Shown here: in pieces, positions 8,189-18,600 of the stretch
How positions within the stretch are numbered: position 1 is the first letter of the stretch
Layout: each line of letters opens with the position of its first letter
DNA from: Reyranella sp.
GTDB taxonomy: Bacteria > Pseudomonadota > Alphaproteobacteria > Reyranellales > Reyranellaceae
DNA: 64,000 nt
Direction: 5' to 3'
Assembly: GCF_017305915.1 (NCBI RefSeq)
Contig: NZ_JAFKJN010000015.1
Span: 62,001 to 126,000 of the forward strand
Notes under the pieces: generated by a model
What the model was told of the DNA's origin: nothing
The model's database searches: none
Seen by the model: the letters and a program-made list of their open reading frames with translations, nothing else
Program-made: the position numbers and the translations under genes

Positions 8189-9157
8189 TCACACCACCAG
8201 GACGATCTTGCCGAAATGCGCGTTGGCCTTCATGTGGGCCAGCGCTTCGGCGGCCTGGGCGAGCGGGAAGGTCTTGTCGATCGGCAGGTGGAGCTTGCCC
8301 GCTTCGATCGCCGGCCACAGGTCGGCGCGGGCCGCCTTGACGATGGCGCGCACCTCCTCGGGGCTGCGGGTGCGGAAGGTGACGCCGATATAGTCGATGC
8401 GCTTCAGCGCATGCAGGTCGTAGTCGAACTCGCCTTTCATGCCGCCGAGGCGACCGACATTGACGATGCGGCCGAGGATCGCCGCCGCCGCCATGTTCTG
8501 GTTCATCACGGACGAGACCTGGTCGACGATCAGGTCGACGCCCTTGCCGCCGGTCGCTTCCTTGACCTTCTCCGGCCACTTGGGATCGTTGGTGTCGAGC
8601 GCCAGGTCGCAGCCGAACTCCTTCAGCTTGCTGCGGCGGCCTTCGTTGGTCGAGGTGCCCATGACGATCGACGCGCCCATGTGCTTGGCGATCTGCATGC
8701 CGAGCAGGCCGACGCCGGAGCTCGCGCCCTGGATCAGCACCGATTCGCCCTTCTTGAGGCGGCCGGCACCGACCAGCGCGTTGTGCATGGTCTGGATGGC
8801 GACGGCCATGCCGGCGGCCTGCTCGTAGCTCATGTTGTTGGCCGGGATCTTGTGGGCACGGCCGGAGTCGGCCACGGCGTACTCGGCGAAGCCGCCGGCG
8901 GCCGAGCTCATCACGCGGTCGCCCGGCTTGAAGTCCTTGACGTCGGCGCCGACGGCTTCGACCTCGCCGGCGCATTCCAGGCCGACGATGGTACCCGGCC
9001 CCCCGACCGTGCCGTGGCGGTTGCCCGACGCGACCGCGAGGTCGGCGCGGTTGAGCGACGCCGCCTTCACCTTGATCAGGATCTCGTTGGCCTTGGGCGA
9101 GGGCTTGGGCGCGTCCGTGTACTGGACGCCGTTCTCGGTGACGACGGCGGCTTTCAT
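8189..9157 (-). CDS. Quinone reductase-type zinc-less MDR oxidoreductase
   Basis: NAD(P)H-dependent oxidoreductase of the medium-chain dehydrogenase/reductase superfamily, 322 aa. Features: ASLNRADLAVASG at the substrate end, IVGLECAGEVEAVGADVKDF in the GroES-like domain, and the Rossmann motif GASSGVGLLGMQIAKHMGAS near residue 145. The structural and catalytic zinc cysteines of true alcohol dehydrogenases are absent, pointing to a quinone/enoyl reductase. The ATG at 9157 has GGGAGA six bases upstream. It lies on the same strand as the MFS carrier and CoA ligase, separated by ~120 bp. Confidence 0.85.
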   Translation of the reverse strand: MKAAVVTENGVQYTDAPKPSPKANEILIKVKAASLNRADLAVASGNRHGTVGGPGTIVGLECAGEVEAVGADVKDFKPGDRVMSSAAGGFAEYAVADSGRAHKIPANNMSYEQAAGMAVAIQTMHNALVGAGRLKKGESVLIQGASSGVGLLGMQIAKHMGASIVMGTSTNEGRRSKLKEFGCDLALDTNDPKWPEKVKEATGGKGVDLIVDQVSSVMNQNMAAAAILGRIVNVGRLGGMKGEFDYDLHALKRIDYIGVTFRTRSPEEVRAIVKAARADLWPAIEAGKLHLPIDKTFPLAQAAEALAHMKANAHFGKIVLVV

Positions 9158-9279
9158 GGTGGTCTCCCTAGTCAGGCGACCACCCATACCATGAGCTGCG
9201 TCGCCCTCAAGGACGGCGTCGGGACCGTTGGCATGACCATGTAGGCCGACATCCATGTCCGCCGCGACGGCACCGTCGA

Positions 9280-10515
9280 TCATGGCAGCCTCCGTCTCGC
9301 CAGCCAGGGAACCAGCACGGCGGCGACCGCCGTCGTTGCCGCGGAGACGACGATCAGCGGGGCCAACCGGCTGTCGAAGACGTGTTCGTACAGGAACGCC
9401 CCGACATTGATCGAGCAGATGTCGGCCAGGTTGGACACCGACATCAGTCCGGCGAAGGCGAAGCCCTCGGCGCGGCGGGGGCAGTGCTGCGCCGCCAGGG
9501 TGAGCGACGCGATGGTGGCGATCATCTGGGCGAGGCCGTTGGCGAAGTTGACGATCGCCGCGCTCGTTTCGTCGGTCAGCAGCAGGAAGGAAGCCGCCGA
9601 GGCCGTGCCCAGCACGATGCTGAGACAGAGCAGGGGCCCGGCACTCATCCGCCGCAGCAGCCAGCGATGCAGCAGGGCGCCCGCGATCCAGCCGGCGGCG
9701 GCGATCGACCCCAGCGTGCCGATGTAGGTCTGCGAGAACTGCAGCCGATCGGTCATGTAGTAGTAGAGCGGCGTGCCGAAGCCGGGCGCGAAGGCGTAGA
9801 GGAACAGGAACGCCGCCACCAGCCACAACGGGCGCGAGCGCAGTGCCGCGACGATGCCGGTCAGCGTGACCCGGAACGTCTCCCGGTCGACCTTGCTCCG
9901 GGCTTCCTCCAGCAGCAGCGGCGTGGCCAGGATGACGGCGATCGGTGCCACGGCGGCGACGGCTGCGGCCGCCGTCAGCGCCGCCGACGCCGACAGATGC
10001 TCGACCAGCTCGCCGCCCACGAAGGCGCTCAGCATGATCGCGACGTAGAACCACAGCCATTGCTGACCGACGAACAGGCTGCTCTGCTGGAAGGTGCGCG
10101 CGTTCTCGGCCAGCAACGCGCCGCACAGCGTGCTGGCGGTCGCCATGGCGTAGGAGGTGAGCAGCAGGAACAGCGCGAACTCCGACGGCCGCTCCAGCAG
10201 CGCGATGCCGGCGTAGCCGACGGCGGCGCAGGTGCTCGCCAGGATCAGGTAGCTGGTGCGGCGGTAGCCGAACAGCGGCACGAAGTCGGAGACCAGCCCG
10301 AACACCGGCTTGATCACCCAGGGTAAGTTCAGCGCGCCGAAATAGGCGGTGACCTGCAGCGGCGTCCAGCCCTCGAGCTTCAGGAAGCTGGTCAACGGCT
10401 GAAGGATGATGCCGACCCGGGCCTGGCCGATGCCTTCGACGACATAGACGATGGCGAAGAAGAGCATCAGCCGGCTGACGGCGGGTTGATGCTCCCGGTC
10501 CGTGTCGGCCGCCAT
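9280..10515 (-). CDS. MFS transporter, BT1/folate-biopterin-like
   Basis: Inner-membrane carrier with about 12 hydrophobic segments, 411 aa. The stretch YFGALNLPWVIKPVFGLVSD resembles the conserved region of the folate/biopterin (BT1) branch of the major facilitator family, as does the RRTSYL motif that follows. The substrate is unknown. The start codon overlaps the stop of the upstream CoA ligase (TGATG at 10513-10517), so the two are translationally coupled. The coupling suggests that the carrier brings in the acid the ligase activates, or exports its product. Confidence 0.82.
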   Translation of the reverse strand: MAADTDREHQPAVSRLMLFFAIVYVVEGIGQARVGIILQPLTSFLKLEGWTPLQVTAYFGALNLPWVIKPVFGLVSDFVPLFGYRRTSYLILASTCAAVGYAGIALLERPSEFALFLLLTSYAMATASTLCGALLAENARTFQQSSLFVGQQWLWFYVAIMLSAFVGGELVEHLSASAALTAAAAVAAVAPIAVILATPLLLEEARSKVDRETFRVTLTGIVAALRSRPLWLVAAFLFLYAFAPGFGTPLYYYMTDRLQFSQTYIGTLGSIAAAGWIAGALLHRWLLRRMSAGPLLCLSIVLGTASAASFLLLTDETSAAIVNFANGLAQMIATIASLTLAAQHCPRRAEGFAFAGLMSVSNLADICSINVGAFLYEHVFDSRLAPLIVVSAATTAVAAVLVPWLARRRLP

Positions 10516-12053
10516 CACATGATCTTGCTCGTGCGGCCCTGCCAGTAGCGGTCGCGCAGCAGGCGCTTGTAGAGCTTGCCGGTCGGATGGCGCGGCAGCT
10601 CGGCCTCGAAGTCGATGGTGCGCGGGCACTTCAGGGTCGAGAGGTTCTGGCGGCAATAGGCCAGCAGCTCCTCGGCGAGCTGCGGGCCGGCGTCGGACAT
10701 GTCGCGTGGCTGCACGACGGCCTTCACTTCCTCGCCGAACTCCTCGTTGGGCACGCCGAACACCGCGCAGTCCATGACTTTGGGATGGTTGATCAGGAGG
10801 TTCTCGGCTTCCTGCGGATAGATGTTCACGCCGCCGGAGATGATCATGAACGCCTTGCGGTCGGTCAGATGCAGGAAGCCGTCGGCGTCGACGTAGCCCA
10901 CGTCGCCAAGCGTCGTCCAGCCGTGCTGGTTGCGCGATTCGGCGGTCTTCCTAGGATCGTTGTGGTACTCGAACACGCGCCCGCCGGCGAAGTACACCGT
11001 GCCTGGCTCGCCGGGCGGCACCTCGTGGCCGGCATCGTCGCAGATCCTGAGCTGCCCGACGACGGCGCGGCCGACGGTGCCCTTGTGCGCCAGCCATTCG
11101 GCCGAGTTGCACAGGGTGAGGCCGTTGCCTTCGGTGCCGCCGTAATACTCCCAGATGATCGGGCCCCACCATTCGATCATCTTCTCCTTGACCGGGATCG
11201 GGCAGGGTGCGGCGGCATGGATGGCGCAGCGCAGCGACGACACGTCGTGCTTCAGCCGCACCTCGTCGGGCAGCTTGAGGAAGCGCACGAACATGGTGGG
11301 CACGAGCTGCGTGTGCGTGATCTTGAATTTCGGCGCCAGCCGCAGGAACTCCTCGGCGTCGAAGTTCTCCATGATCACCGAGGTGCCGCCGAGCTTCATG
11401 ACCGACATGTTGAAGCGCAGGGGAGCCGCGTGATAGAGCGGCGCCGGCGACAGGTAGATCGTGTCCTCGCCCATGCCGTAGAGCGCGCGGGTGATCTGCT
11501 GCAGCGGATTGTCGGCGTCGATCGGCTGCGCCGGAACGACCGGCAGCACGCCCTTCGGCCGGCCCGTCGTGCCGGACGAATAGAGCATGTCGTGGCCTGC
11601 GGTCTCGTCGGCGATGCGTGTCGCGGGCTGCGCGGCAACGGCCTCCTCCCACGAGCGATAGCCGGCGACCGTCCCGCCAATCATGAAGCGATCGACGTCC
11701 GGCAGCAGGGTGGCGAGCTCGGCCGCCTTGTCGGCGAGGTAGGTCGAGGTGACGAACAGCCTCGCGCCGCAGTCCTTGACGATGTACTCGATCTCGGGCG
11801 CGGTCAGCCGCGAGCTGATCGCGGTGTAGACCAGCCCGGCGCGCTGCGCGCCCCAGCAGATCTCGAAGAAGCGCGGGTTGTTCTCGAGGTAGAGCGCGAC
11901 GTGGTCGCGGGCCTTGAGACCGAGCGAGCGGAAAAGCTGCGCGATGCGGTTGGATTGATCGTCGAGCTGCCGGTAGGTCACCGTCTCGCCGGTGGCCGCC
12001 ATGACGTAGGCGGGCTTCTCGGGATGGGTCTGGGCGTGGATGTACGGATGCAT
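10515..12053 (-). CDS. AMP-forming acyl-CoA synthetase
   Basis: Adenylate-forming ligase (ANL superfamily), 512 aa, activating a carboxylic acid to its CoA thioester. P-loop motif YSSGTTGRPKGVLPV near residue 160, YYGGTEGNGLT for the adenine site near 305, the TLGDVGYVDADGFLHLTDRK hinge/A8 motif near 400, and the C-terminal catalytic lysine in PRHPTGKLYKR. It is nearest to fatty-acid, bile-acid or aryl acid CoA ligases; the precise acid cannot be read. First gene of a two-gene operon with the MFS carrier. Confidence 0.9.
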   Translation of the reverse strand: MHPYIHAQTHPEKPAYVMAATGETVTYRQLDDQSNRIAQLFRSLGLKARDHVALYLENNPRFFEICWGAQRAGLVYTAISSRLTAPEIEYIVKDCGARLFVTSTYLADKAAELATLLPDVDRFMIGGTVAGYRSWEEAVAAQPATRIADETAGHDMLYSSGTTGRPKGVLPVVPAQPIDADNPLQQITRALYGMGEDTIYLSPAPLYHAAPLRFNMSVMKLGGTSVIMENFDAEEFLRLAPKFKITHTQLVPTMFVRFLKLPDEVRLKHDVSSLRCAIHAAAPCPIPVKEKMIEWWGPIIWEYYGGTEGNGLTLCNSAEWLAHKGTVGRAVVGQLRICDDAGHEVPPGEPGTVYFAGGRVFEYHNDPRKTAESRNQHGWTTLGDVGYVDADGFLHLTDRKAFMIISGGVNIYPQEAENLLINHPKVMDCAVFGVPNEEFGEEVKAVVQPRDMSDAGPQLAEELLAYCRQNLSTLKCPRTIDFEAELPRHPTGKLYKRLLRDRYWQGRTSKIM

Positions 12054-12094
12054 GTCGGCGGCATATGAGCGAAGCCGGCGTGTACCCGCAAGCG

Positions 12095-13411
12095 CTACGC
12101 TCCCGCCACGCGGAAGATCACGTTGCCCACGTCGTCGGCCATCAGCAGCGACTTGCGGTCGTGGCCGAGCGTCACGCCGACCGGGCGGCCGTAGGACTCC
12201 TTCTCATCCGGTGCGAGGAAGCCCGCGAGGATGTCGCGCGGCGGGCCCGACGGCTTGCCGTTGCTGAACGGGATGAACACCAGCGCGTAGCCCGAGAGCG
12301 TGCTGCGGTTCCACGAGCCGTGCTGGCCGATCGCCATGCCTTCGGGAAAGCCGGGCAGGGTGCCCGCCGGCACCCAGCACAGGCCGAGCGAGGCGGTGTG
12401 GCCGCCCAGCGCATAGTCGGGCGTGATCGCCTTGGCGACCATCGCGGCGTCCTGCGGCACCCGGTCGTCGACCGTCTGGCCCCAGTAGCAATAGGGCCAG
12501 CCGTAGAAGCCGCCGTCCTGCACCGAGGTGAGATAGTCGGGCGGCGTCTCGTCGCCCAGCCCGTCGCGCTCGTTGACGACAGTCCACAGCACGCCGGTGC
12601 TCGGCTCCCACGCCATGCCGACGGCATTGCGCAGCCCCGAGGCGAAGATGCGGTGCGTGCCGCGCTCGAGGTCGAGCTCGTAGATCGCGGCGCGCCCTTC
12701 CTCCACATCCATGCCCTGCTCGGCGATGTTGGTGAGCGAGCCGACGCCGGCATAGAGCTTTTTGTTGTCGGGGCTGAGCAGCAGGCTGCGCGTCCAGTGG
12801 CCGGCCGGCTTGAAGCTGACCAGCGGGCGACCCTTGTCGCGATTCTGGCCGGTGATGCGCGTCTCGCCCAGCTTGAACGGGAAGGCGACCACGCCGTCGG
12901 TGTTGCCGACATAGAAGGTCTCGCCGACCAGCGCCATGCCGAACGGCTGGTTCTGCCCGGCGAGGAAGACCTCGCGCGTCTCGGCGACGCCGTCGCCGTC
13001 GCTGTCGCGCAACAGCGTGATGCGGTTGGCGCTCTTTCCCATCGCGTTGGCGCGCCGCAACGTCGCGACCATGGCGTAGTCGTAGACCGAGCGCGGCGGG
13101 CGATCGGCGCTCGTCGCCTCGGCGACCAGCACGTCGCCGTTGGGCAGCACCTCGATCCAGCGCGGATGGTCGAGCTTGTCGGCGAACACGTTGACCTTGA
13201 GCCCCGGTGCCGCGACCGGCAGGTGCCCGGGATCCCAGCCGCGCGCCGTCGGCATCTTCAGCGTCGGGATCGCACCCTGCGGCCGGGCCTCGGGAATCAT
13301 CGGCGCGCCGCCCCAGGCGGGCGTCGGCGCGCCTTCGGTCAGGCGGCGGTACTGCAGCGCCGTGCCGCCGACCACGGCGACCAGGCGCGCGAACAGGGAC
13401 GAGAAGCTCAA
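12095..13411 (-). CDS. Sorbosone dehydrogenase-like PQQ beta-propeller protein
   Basis: 438-aa protein of the L-sorbosone dehydrogenase/soluble glucose dehydrogenase-like propeller family. N-terminus MSFSSLFARLVAVVGGTALQ is a likely signal or anchor helix. Propeller motifs: HPRWIEVLPNGDVLVAEA, DSDGDGVAETREVFL, GLRNAVGMAWEPSTGVLW, and the C-terminal GHGSWNRS-like GQHGSWNRSTLSGY, all usual in periplasmic aldose or aldehyde dehydrogenases that use PQQ. Located outside the cytoplasmic membrane. The genuine substrate is not known for most members. It stands alone, upstream of the tRNA-Leu locus but on the opposite strand. Confidence 0.85.
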   Translation of the reverse strand: MSFSSLFARLVAVVGGTALQYRRLTEGAPTPAWGGAPMIPEARPQGAIPTLKMPTARGWDPGHLPVAAPGLKVNVFADKLDHPRWIEVLPNGDVLVAEATSADRPPRSVYDYAMVATLRRANAMGKSANRITLLRDSDGDGVAETREVFLAGQNQPFGMALVGETFYVGNTDGVVAFPFKLGETRITGQNRDKGRPLVSFKPAGHWTRSLLLSPDNKKLYAGVGSLTNIAEQGMDVEEGRAAIYELDLERGTHRIFASGLRNAVGMAWEPSTGVLWTVVNERDGLGDETPPDYLTSVQDGGFYGWPYCYWGQTVDDRVPQDAAMVAKAITPDYALGGHTASLGLCWVPAGTLPGFPEGMAIGQHGSWNRSTLSGYALVFIPFSNGKPSGPPRDILAGFLAPDEKESYGRPVGVTLGHDRKSLLMADDVGNVIFRVAGA

Positions 13412-13454
13412 GACCGTGCCTCCGCTGTAGTGCGGAGACTATAGCGGATGGGCG

Positions 13455-13740
13455 CCGCCCCGCAGCAGCAAGTTACCACCGGCCGGGTTCTTCAAGCGGA
13501 AGGTCGTCGGGCCGATCTTGTCGACCTTGCGGAGCCTGGATATCCCGCCGCGAGACGTTCATTCCGTCCCTGGTCACGAGGATGAGCGTCGCGCCGTCTG
13601 GCAGGTCGCCCGGGCGTTGACGTAGAAGCCGCGCTGCTACGGCAGGCCCGGCACGACCTCGGCGCCGGCGGCCGTCGGCAGCACGAAAAGCGCCAGCCGC
13701 CAGCTGCCGTCGTTGACCGCGCGCGGGGCTTCGGCTTTAT
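13455..13740 (-). pseudogene. Degraded gene remnant in the 347-bp gap before tRNA-Leu
   Basis: This gap has no intact gene. Read on the minus strand it contains short coding-like fragments in different frames, for example AVNDGSWRLALFVLPTAAGA and KIGPTTFRLKNPAGG, separated by in-frame stops. They look like pieces of a small secreted protein that has decayed. The parent family is not recognised. Confidence 0.35.
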
Positions 13741-13758
13741 TCCCGGCGCACCTTCAGT

Positions 13759-13845
13759 GCCCCCGTGGCGGAATTGGTAGACGCGCCTGACTCAAAATCA
13801 GGTTTCCTCACGGAAGTGTTGGTTCGAGTCCGACCGGGGGCACCA
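13759..13845 (+). tRNA. tRNA-Leu (anticodon CAA)
   Basis: Complete class II tRNA, 87 bases with encoded CCA. Acceptor arms GCCCCCG (13759-13765) and CGGGGGC (13835-13841) pair; anticodon stem CCTGA/TCAGG frames the loop CTCAAAA, anticodon CAA at 13793-13795, reading UUG. A long variable arm and the T-loop GTTCGAGTC are present. The 3' half from base 13801 is duplicated exactly 8,002 bp downstream, marking this gene as the integration site of a genomic island. Confidence 0.97.
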
Positions 13846-13849
13846 GCGC
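13801..13849 (+). repeat. Island attachment repeat, left copy (attL-like)
   Basis: 49 bp covering the 3' part of tRNA-Leu from the anticodon stem through CCA plus four bases. Identical to 21803-21851. This is the normal signature left when a tyrosine-integrase element enters the 3' end of a tRNA gene and rebuilds it. Confidence 0.9.
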
Positions 13850-14015
13850 CAAAATGCTAGCGGGCCAGCGTTTATCTCGAAGGCTGGACGAGTATGTCGA
13901 GCCACTTCGTGACAGGGCAGAAACGTGCTTGGTGCAAATTGGGTGCAGCACGAAGGTGCTTCCGGCTGCGATAAGACACGACCCTCCCGCGGGTATATTC
14001 GATGAGCGTTGCCTC

Positions 14016-15449
14016 TCATTGCATGGCAGGCGACGACGTCGAGCCCGCCGATCCGACGCCGATCGACAACGCCGCCTGCAGGTCGGCGGCGGCGAGATAG
14101 AAATCCCGCCTGGCATCGACTGCCGCCGCTTCGGCGCCGATGCGCGCGCGGGCGTCGGTCAGGTATTTGAACAAGTCGACGCGCAGGCCTTCGCCGGCCA
14201 GCACGCCGTTGCTGTAGCGCAGCTGGATCTCCCTCGAAACGACGCTGCGCAGCGGCAGCACGCGGTCGCGATAGAACTTCGCGATGTCGTAGGTGCCGCG
14301 ATAGGCCTCGTAGGCGATGCGCGCCTCAGACCGGGCGTTGACGGCCTTGGCGGCCAGGCGATTGAGTGCGCCCATGTAGGTCTCGCGCGCCTTGCGCTCG
14401 CGCGCCTCGCCGGTGTCGAAGATCGGCAGCTGCAGGTCGAGACCGCCGCCGCCGCGGTTGATCGCAGTGTTCGAGTTGGTCAGGGGATTGGCCGATTCGC
14501 TGTTGAAGATTCCAGCGAGCTGGAGCATCGAGACGTAGCGCGTGGCCTGCGTCAACGACAGTGACTTGGCCAAGGCAGTGACGTCGTGGCGGGCAATGAT
14601 CAGGTCGACCCGGCGGTTGATCGCCTCGACCTCGACGGTTGCCAGCGACTCGGGCTCGCCGGGCAGGGCAGGCAGCTCCGGCGGCAGCGTAAAGCCGGTG
14701 TCGCCTCCCCACAGGCCCATCAGGCGGATCAGGGTTTCATGTTCGCGCCGCGCCGTGAGCCGCGCCTGGCCGAGCTTGGCGCTCAACTCGGCGTAGAAGG
14801 CGGCGAGCTCAGCCTGGTCGAGTTGGTCGCCGCCGCCCGCTTCGCCCAGCCGTGCATTCAACCGCACCGCGGCGTCCACCGTGGCCCGCGCTCGGTCGAG
14901 GAAGCCGACCTGCTGCTGGGCAGCCACGGCACGGATATAGGCACGCCTCGTATCGGCTGCGAGACGCAGGGTCGTGGAGATCGCTTGGTGTCGGGCGTGG
15001 GCGAAATGCTCGGCGGCAATCGCCGTGCGGCGCTGTAGGGTAATCAGGCTCAAGATGTCCTCGATCAGCCTGACCTCGAAGTTGGCGACGCCGGTACCGG
15101 TGACGCCCATCAGCGATATGCCAGGATTGGGCGGCAGGCTTGCCTGCACGTAGTCGGCCTCCGAGACGCCGAGGTCGTTGTAGGCCGCCTGCAGGTCGCG
15201 ATTGTTGAGCAGCGCCACCTGCACGGCCGCATCGGTCGACAGCGGCCCAGCCAACAGGGCCGCGACCTGCTCCTTGACGCGCTGCGCCTGCTCGGCGCTC
15301 GTGATCTTAACCACGCTCTTGCCGGCGCCAGGACCGGCTTCGCGCGCCACGCCATCGGCTACGTCGCCCATGCCGCCGTCGGGTGAGAATTGTGCACAAC
15401 CGGCCGCCAGCGTCGCCGCGACAAGCGCCGGGATGATCGAGCGTCTCAT
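14016..15449 (-). CDS. cusC: TolC-family outer-membrane channel of the copper/silver pump (CusC)
   Basis: Outer-membrane factor of an RND trimeric pump, 477 aa. N-terminal lipoprotein signal with lipobox LAAGC (MRRSIIPALVAATLAAGCAQ), as in CusC, CzcC and OprM relatives. Two OEP repeats follow: ALLNNRDLQAAYNDLGVSEA and, near residue 360, ARERKARETYMGALNRLAAK with the second helical hairpin. Its ATG overlaps the stop of the 58-aa lipoprotein gene (ATGA at 15446-15449). Last gene of the efflux operon; its end lies about 170 bp from tRNA-Leu. Cu/Ag assignment comes from the neighbouring CusA. Confidence 0.88.
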   Translation of the reverse strand: MRRSIIPALVAATLAAGCAQFSPDGGMGDVADGVAREAGPGAGKSVVKITSAEQAQRVKEQVAALLAGPLSTDAAVQVALLNNRDLQAAYNDLGVSEADYVQASLPPNPGISLMGVTGTGVANFEVRLIEDILSLITLQRRTAIAAEHFAHARHQAISTTLRLAADTRRAYIRAVAAQQQVGFLDRARATVDAAVRLNARLGEAGGGDQLDQAELAAFYAELSAKLGQARLTARREHETLIRLMGLWGGDTGFTLPPELPALPGEPESLATVEVEAINRRVDLIIARHDVTALAKSLSLTQATRYVSMLQLAGIFNSESANPLTNSNTAINRGGGGLDLQLPIFDTGEARERKARETYMGALNRLAAKAVNARSEARIAYEAYRGTYDIAKFYRDRVLPLRSVVSREIQLRYSNGVLAGEGLRVDLFKYLTDARARIGAEAAAVDARRDFYLAAADLQAALSIGVGSAGSTSSPAMQ

Positions 15450-15622
15450 GGCTTGCTCCCGATGCCGTGGTAGGTGGTGCCAGCCATTACGGGCCTATAG
15501 GGTATGTTCGCCGCGGGACTTGCCGGGTCGTCGGGGCCAGCCGAGGGCGAGATCACGTGCGGCGGCGCGTCGGAGCAGGCCGCGAGCAGGGTGAACAGCA
15601 TGATCAAGACCAGGGGTTTCAT
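15446..15622 (-). CDS. Small lipoprotein (58 aa) between cusA and cusC
   Basis: Short gene easily missed by automatic callers. MKPLVLIMLFTLLAAC is a lipoprotein signal with lipobox LAAC, then about 42 mostly polar residues rich in Pro, Ala and Ser (SDAPPHVISPSAGPDDPASP) ending ...YHGIGSKP. Its start overlaps the cusA stop (ATGA, 15619-15622) and its stop overlaps the cusC start (ATGA, 15446-15449), so it is translated as part of the operon. It is likely anchored to the inner leaflet of the outer membrane beside CusC. No Met/His metal cluster like CusF is visible, so function is unknown; a role in assembling the channel is an inference. Confidence 0.7.
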   Translation of the reverse strand: MKPLVLIMLFTLLAACSDAPPHVISPSAGPDDPASPAANIPYRPVMAGTTYHGIGSKP

Positions 15623-18600
15623 GCGCGGGCCTCCCGGGCAGGGACCGATGCAGACTCAAGCCGCCAGCCCTTCACCAGGCCATAGATCGCCGGGATCACC
15701 AGCAGGGTGAGCACGGTCGAGCTCACCATGCCGCCGATCATCGGCACGGCGATACGCTGCATCACCTCCGAGCCCGTGCCGGTGCTCCACAGGATCGGCA
15801 GCAGGCCGGCCATGATCGCGGTCACGGTCATCATCTTGGGCCGCACCCGCTCGACGGCGCCGGCAATGATGGCGGCCCGCAGGTCCGCCGGCTCGAGCGC
15901 GCGTCCTTCCGTCTCGCAATGGCGCTGTCGTTCCTTCAACGCATGGTCGAGGTAGATCAGCATCACGACGCCGGTCTCGGCGGCGACGCCGGCCAGCGCG
16001 ATGAAGCCCACGGCGACCGCGACGCTCAGGTTGAAGCCCATCCACCAGACGAGCCACAAGCCGCCGACCAGCGAGAAGGGCAGCGACAGCATGACGATCA
16101 GCGTCTCGCTGATCCGCCCGAAGCTCACATAGAGCAGCACGAAGATGAGCAGCAGCGTCGCCGGCACCACGATCTTGAGCTTGGCCTCGGCGCGTTGGAG
16201 ATACTCGAACTGGCCGCTCCACACGGCATACGTGCCGGGTGGAAACTTGACCTTCTCCTGCACCGCGTGCTGGGCATCGGCAACGAAGCCGCCAAGGTCA
16301 CGGTCACGGAAGTCGACGAAGACGTAGACCGCGAGCCGCGCGTCCTCGGTGCGGATGGTGGTCGGCCCTTGTGTCAGGTGCACATCGGCCACCTGTCCCA
16401 ACGGCAGCAGCGTGCCACGCATGTTGGGCACCAGGATGTCCTGAGCGATCGCGCGCGGATCGGAGCGGTAGTCGCGTGGGTAGCGGACGTTTATGCTGTA
16501 GCGCTCGCGCCCCTCGACGGTGTTGCTCACCGCTTCACCGCCCAGAGCGCTGGCCACGGCCTGCTGCAGATCCTCGACCAGCACGCCGTATTGCGCGAGC
16601 TTCGCGCGGTCGGGAACGATGTCCAGGAAGTAGCCACCGTTCACGCGCTCCGCATAGACCGAGGTCGCGCCCCGGACGTCCCGGATCGCCGCCTCGACCT
16701 GGCGAGCGACCTGCTCCAGCTCGGTATAGTCCCGACCGAGCAGCTTGACGCCAACCGGTGTGCGGATGCCCGTCGAGAGCATGTCGATGCGCGCCTTGAT
16801 CGGCATGGTCCAGGCGTTGCTGACTCCGGGGAACTGCAGAGCACGGTCCATCTCGACGATCAACTTGTCGATGTTCATGTCCGTGCGCCACTGGCTCTTT
16901 GGCTTCAGGTTGATCACCGTCTCGAACATCTCGAGTGGCGCGGGGTCGGTTGCCGTCGCTGCGCGGCCGGCCTTGCCGAATACCGACTCCACTTCCGGGA
17001 ACGATTTGATGATTTTGTCCTGGGTTTGCAGTAGCTCGGCCGACTTGGTCACCGACAGGCCAGGCAAGGTGGTGGGCATGTAGAACAGCGTGCCCTCGTC
17101 GAGATTGGGCATGAACTCGCTGCCGAGCTTCAGCGCCGGCCAGATGCTGGCGCCCAGTATCAGCAGAGCTAACCAAATAGTGAGCAGCCGCGCTCGCAAA
17201 ACCATGTTGATGAGCGGGCGATAGAGCCAGATCAGCACGCGGTTCACCGGATTCTTGTGCTCCGGCAGGATGCGGCCGCGCACGAACAGCATCATCAACG
17301 CCGGCACCAGCGTCACCGACAATAGCGCGGAAGCCGCCATCGCCAGGCTCTTGGTCCAGGCCAACGGCTTGAACAGCCGGCCCTCCTGGTCTTCGAGCGC
17401 GAATATAGGCAGGAACGAGACGGTGATGATCAGCAGGCTGAAGAACAGCGCTGGCCCGACCTCGATCGCGGCATCGATGATGGCCTCGGCGCGGCTTTCG
17501 CCCGGCTTCAGTCTCTCGATATGCTTGTGCGCGTTCTCGATCATGACGATGGCGGCGTCGACCATGGCGCCAATGGCGATGGCGATGCCGCCGAGACTCA
17601 TGATGTTGGAGCCGAGCCCCAGCGCATGCATCGCTATGAAGGCCATCAGCACGCCAACGGGAAGGGTGATGATGGCGACCAGGGCCGAGCGCACGTGCAG
17701 CAGGAAGATGACGCAGACCGCGGCGACGACCAGGCTCTCCTCGATCAGGGTCGATTTCAGCGTCTCGATGGCACGATGGATCAACTCGGACCGGTCATAG
17801 ACCGTCTCGATGCGCACGCCTTCGGGCAGGCCGGCCGCGACCTCCTTGAGCTTTGCCTTGGCGTTGTCGATTACATCGAGCGCATTCTGGCCGAAGCGCT
17901 GCAAGGCGATACCGCCCACGACCTCGCCTTCACCGTCACGTTCTGTGACGCCGCGCCGTTCGTCCGGTCCCAGCTCGATCCTGGCAACGTCGCGTAAGAG
18001 CACGGGCGCCGGACCTTCGGTCCGCAGCACGATCTGCTCGAGGTCTGCAGCACTTTTGACATAGCCACGGCCGCGCACCATGAACTCAGCCTCGGCCATC
18101 TCGACGACCCGGCCACCGACCTCGCGATTGGAGGCGCGGATCGAGTCGATGACACGGCCGAGCGGCACGCCGAAGGCGCGCAGCTTCGCAGGATCGACGA
18201 TGACGTTGTATTGCCGCACAAAGCCGCCGACGCTCGCCACTTCGGCGACGCCGCCAGCCTTCGCCAGCGCGAAGCGCACGTACCAGTCCTGCAGCGAACG
18301 CAGCTCGGCCAGCGTTCGGTTGGCGCCGACCACAACGTACTGGTAAACCCAGCCGACACCTGTAGCGTCGGGACCCAGTGACGGCTTCACGTCCGGCGGC
18401 AGCTTCAGCGTGCCTGAATTGAGGTATTCGAGCACCCGGCTGCGCGCCCAGTAGATGTCGGTGCCGTCCTCGAAGATGATGTAAACGAACGACACGCCGA
18501 AAAACGAGAAGCCGCGCACAGCCCGGCTGTGCGGCACGGCAAGCATTGCCGTCGTCAATGGATAGGTGACCTGGTCTTCGACTACCTGCGGCGCCTGACC

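Noticed and set aside
13798..14019. Short minus-strand frame across the tRNA-Leu gene
   Set aside because: Antisense of a structural RNA; a common false gene.
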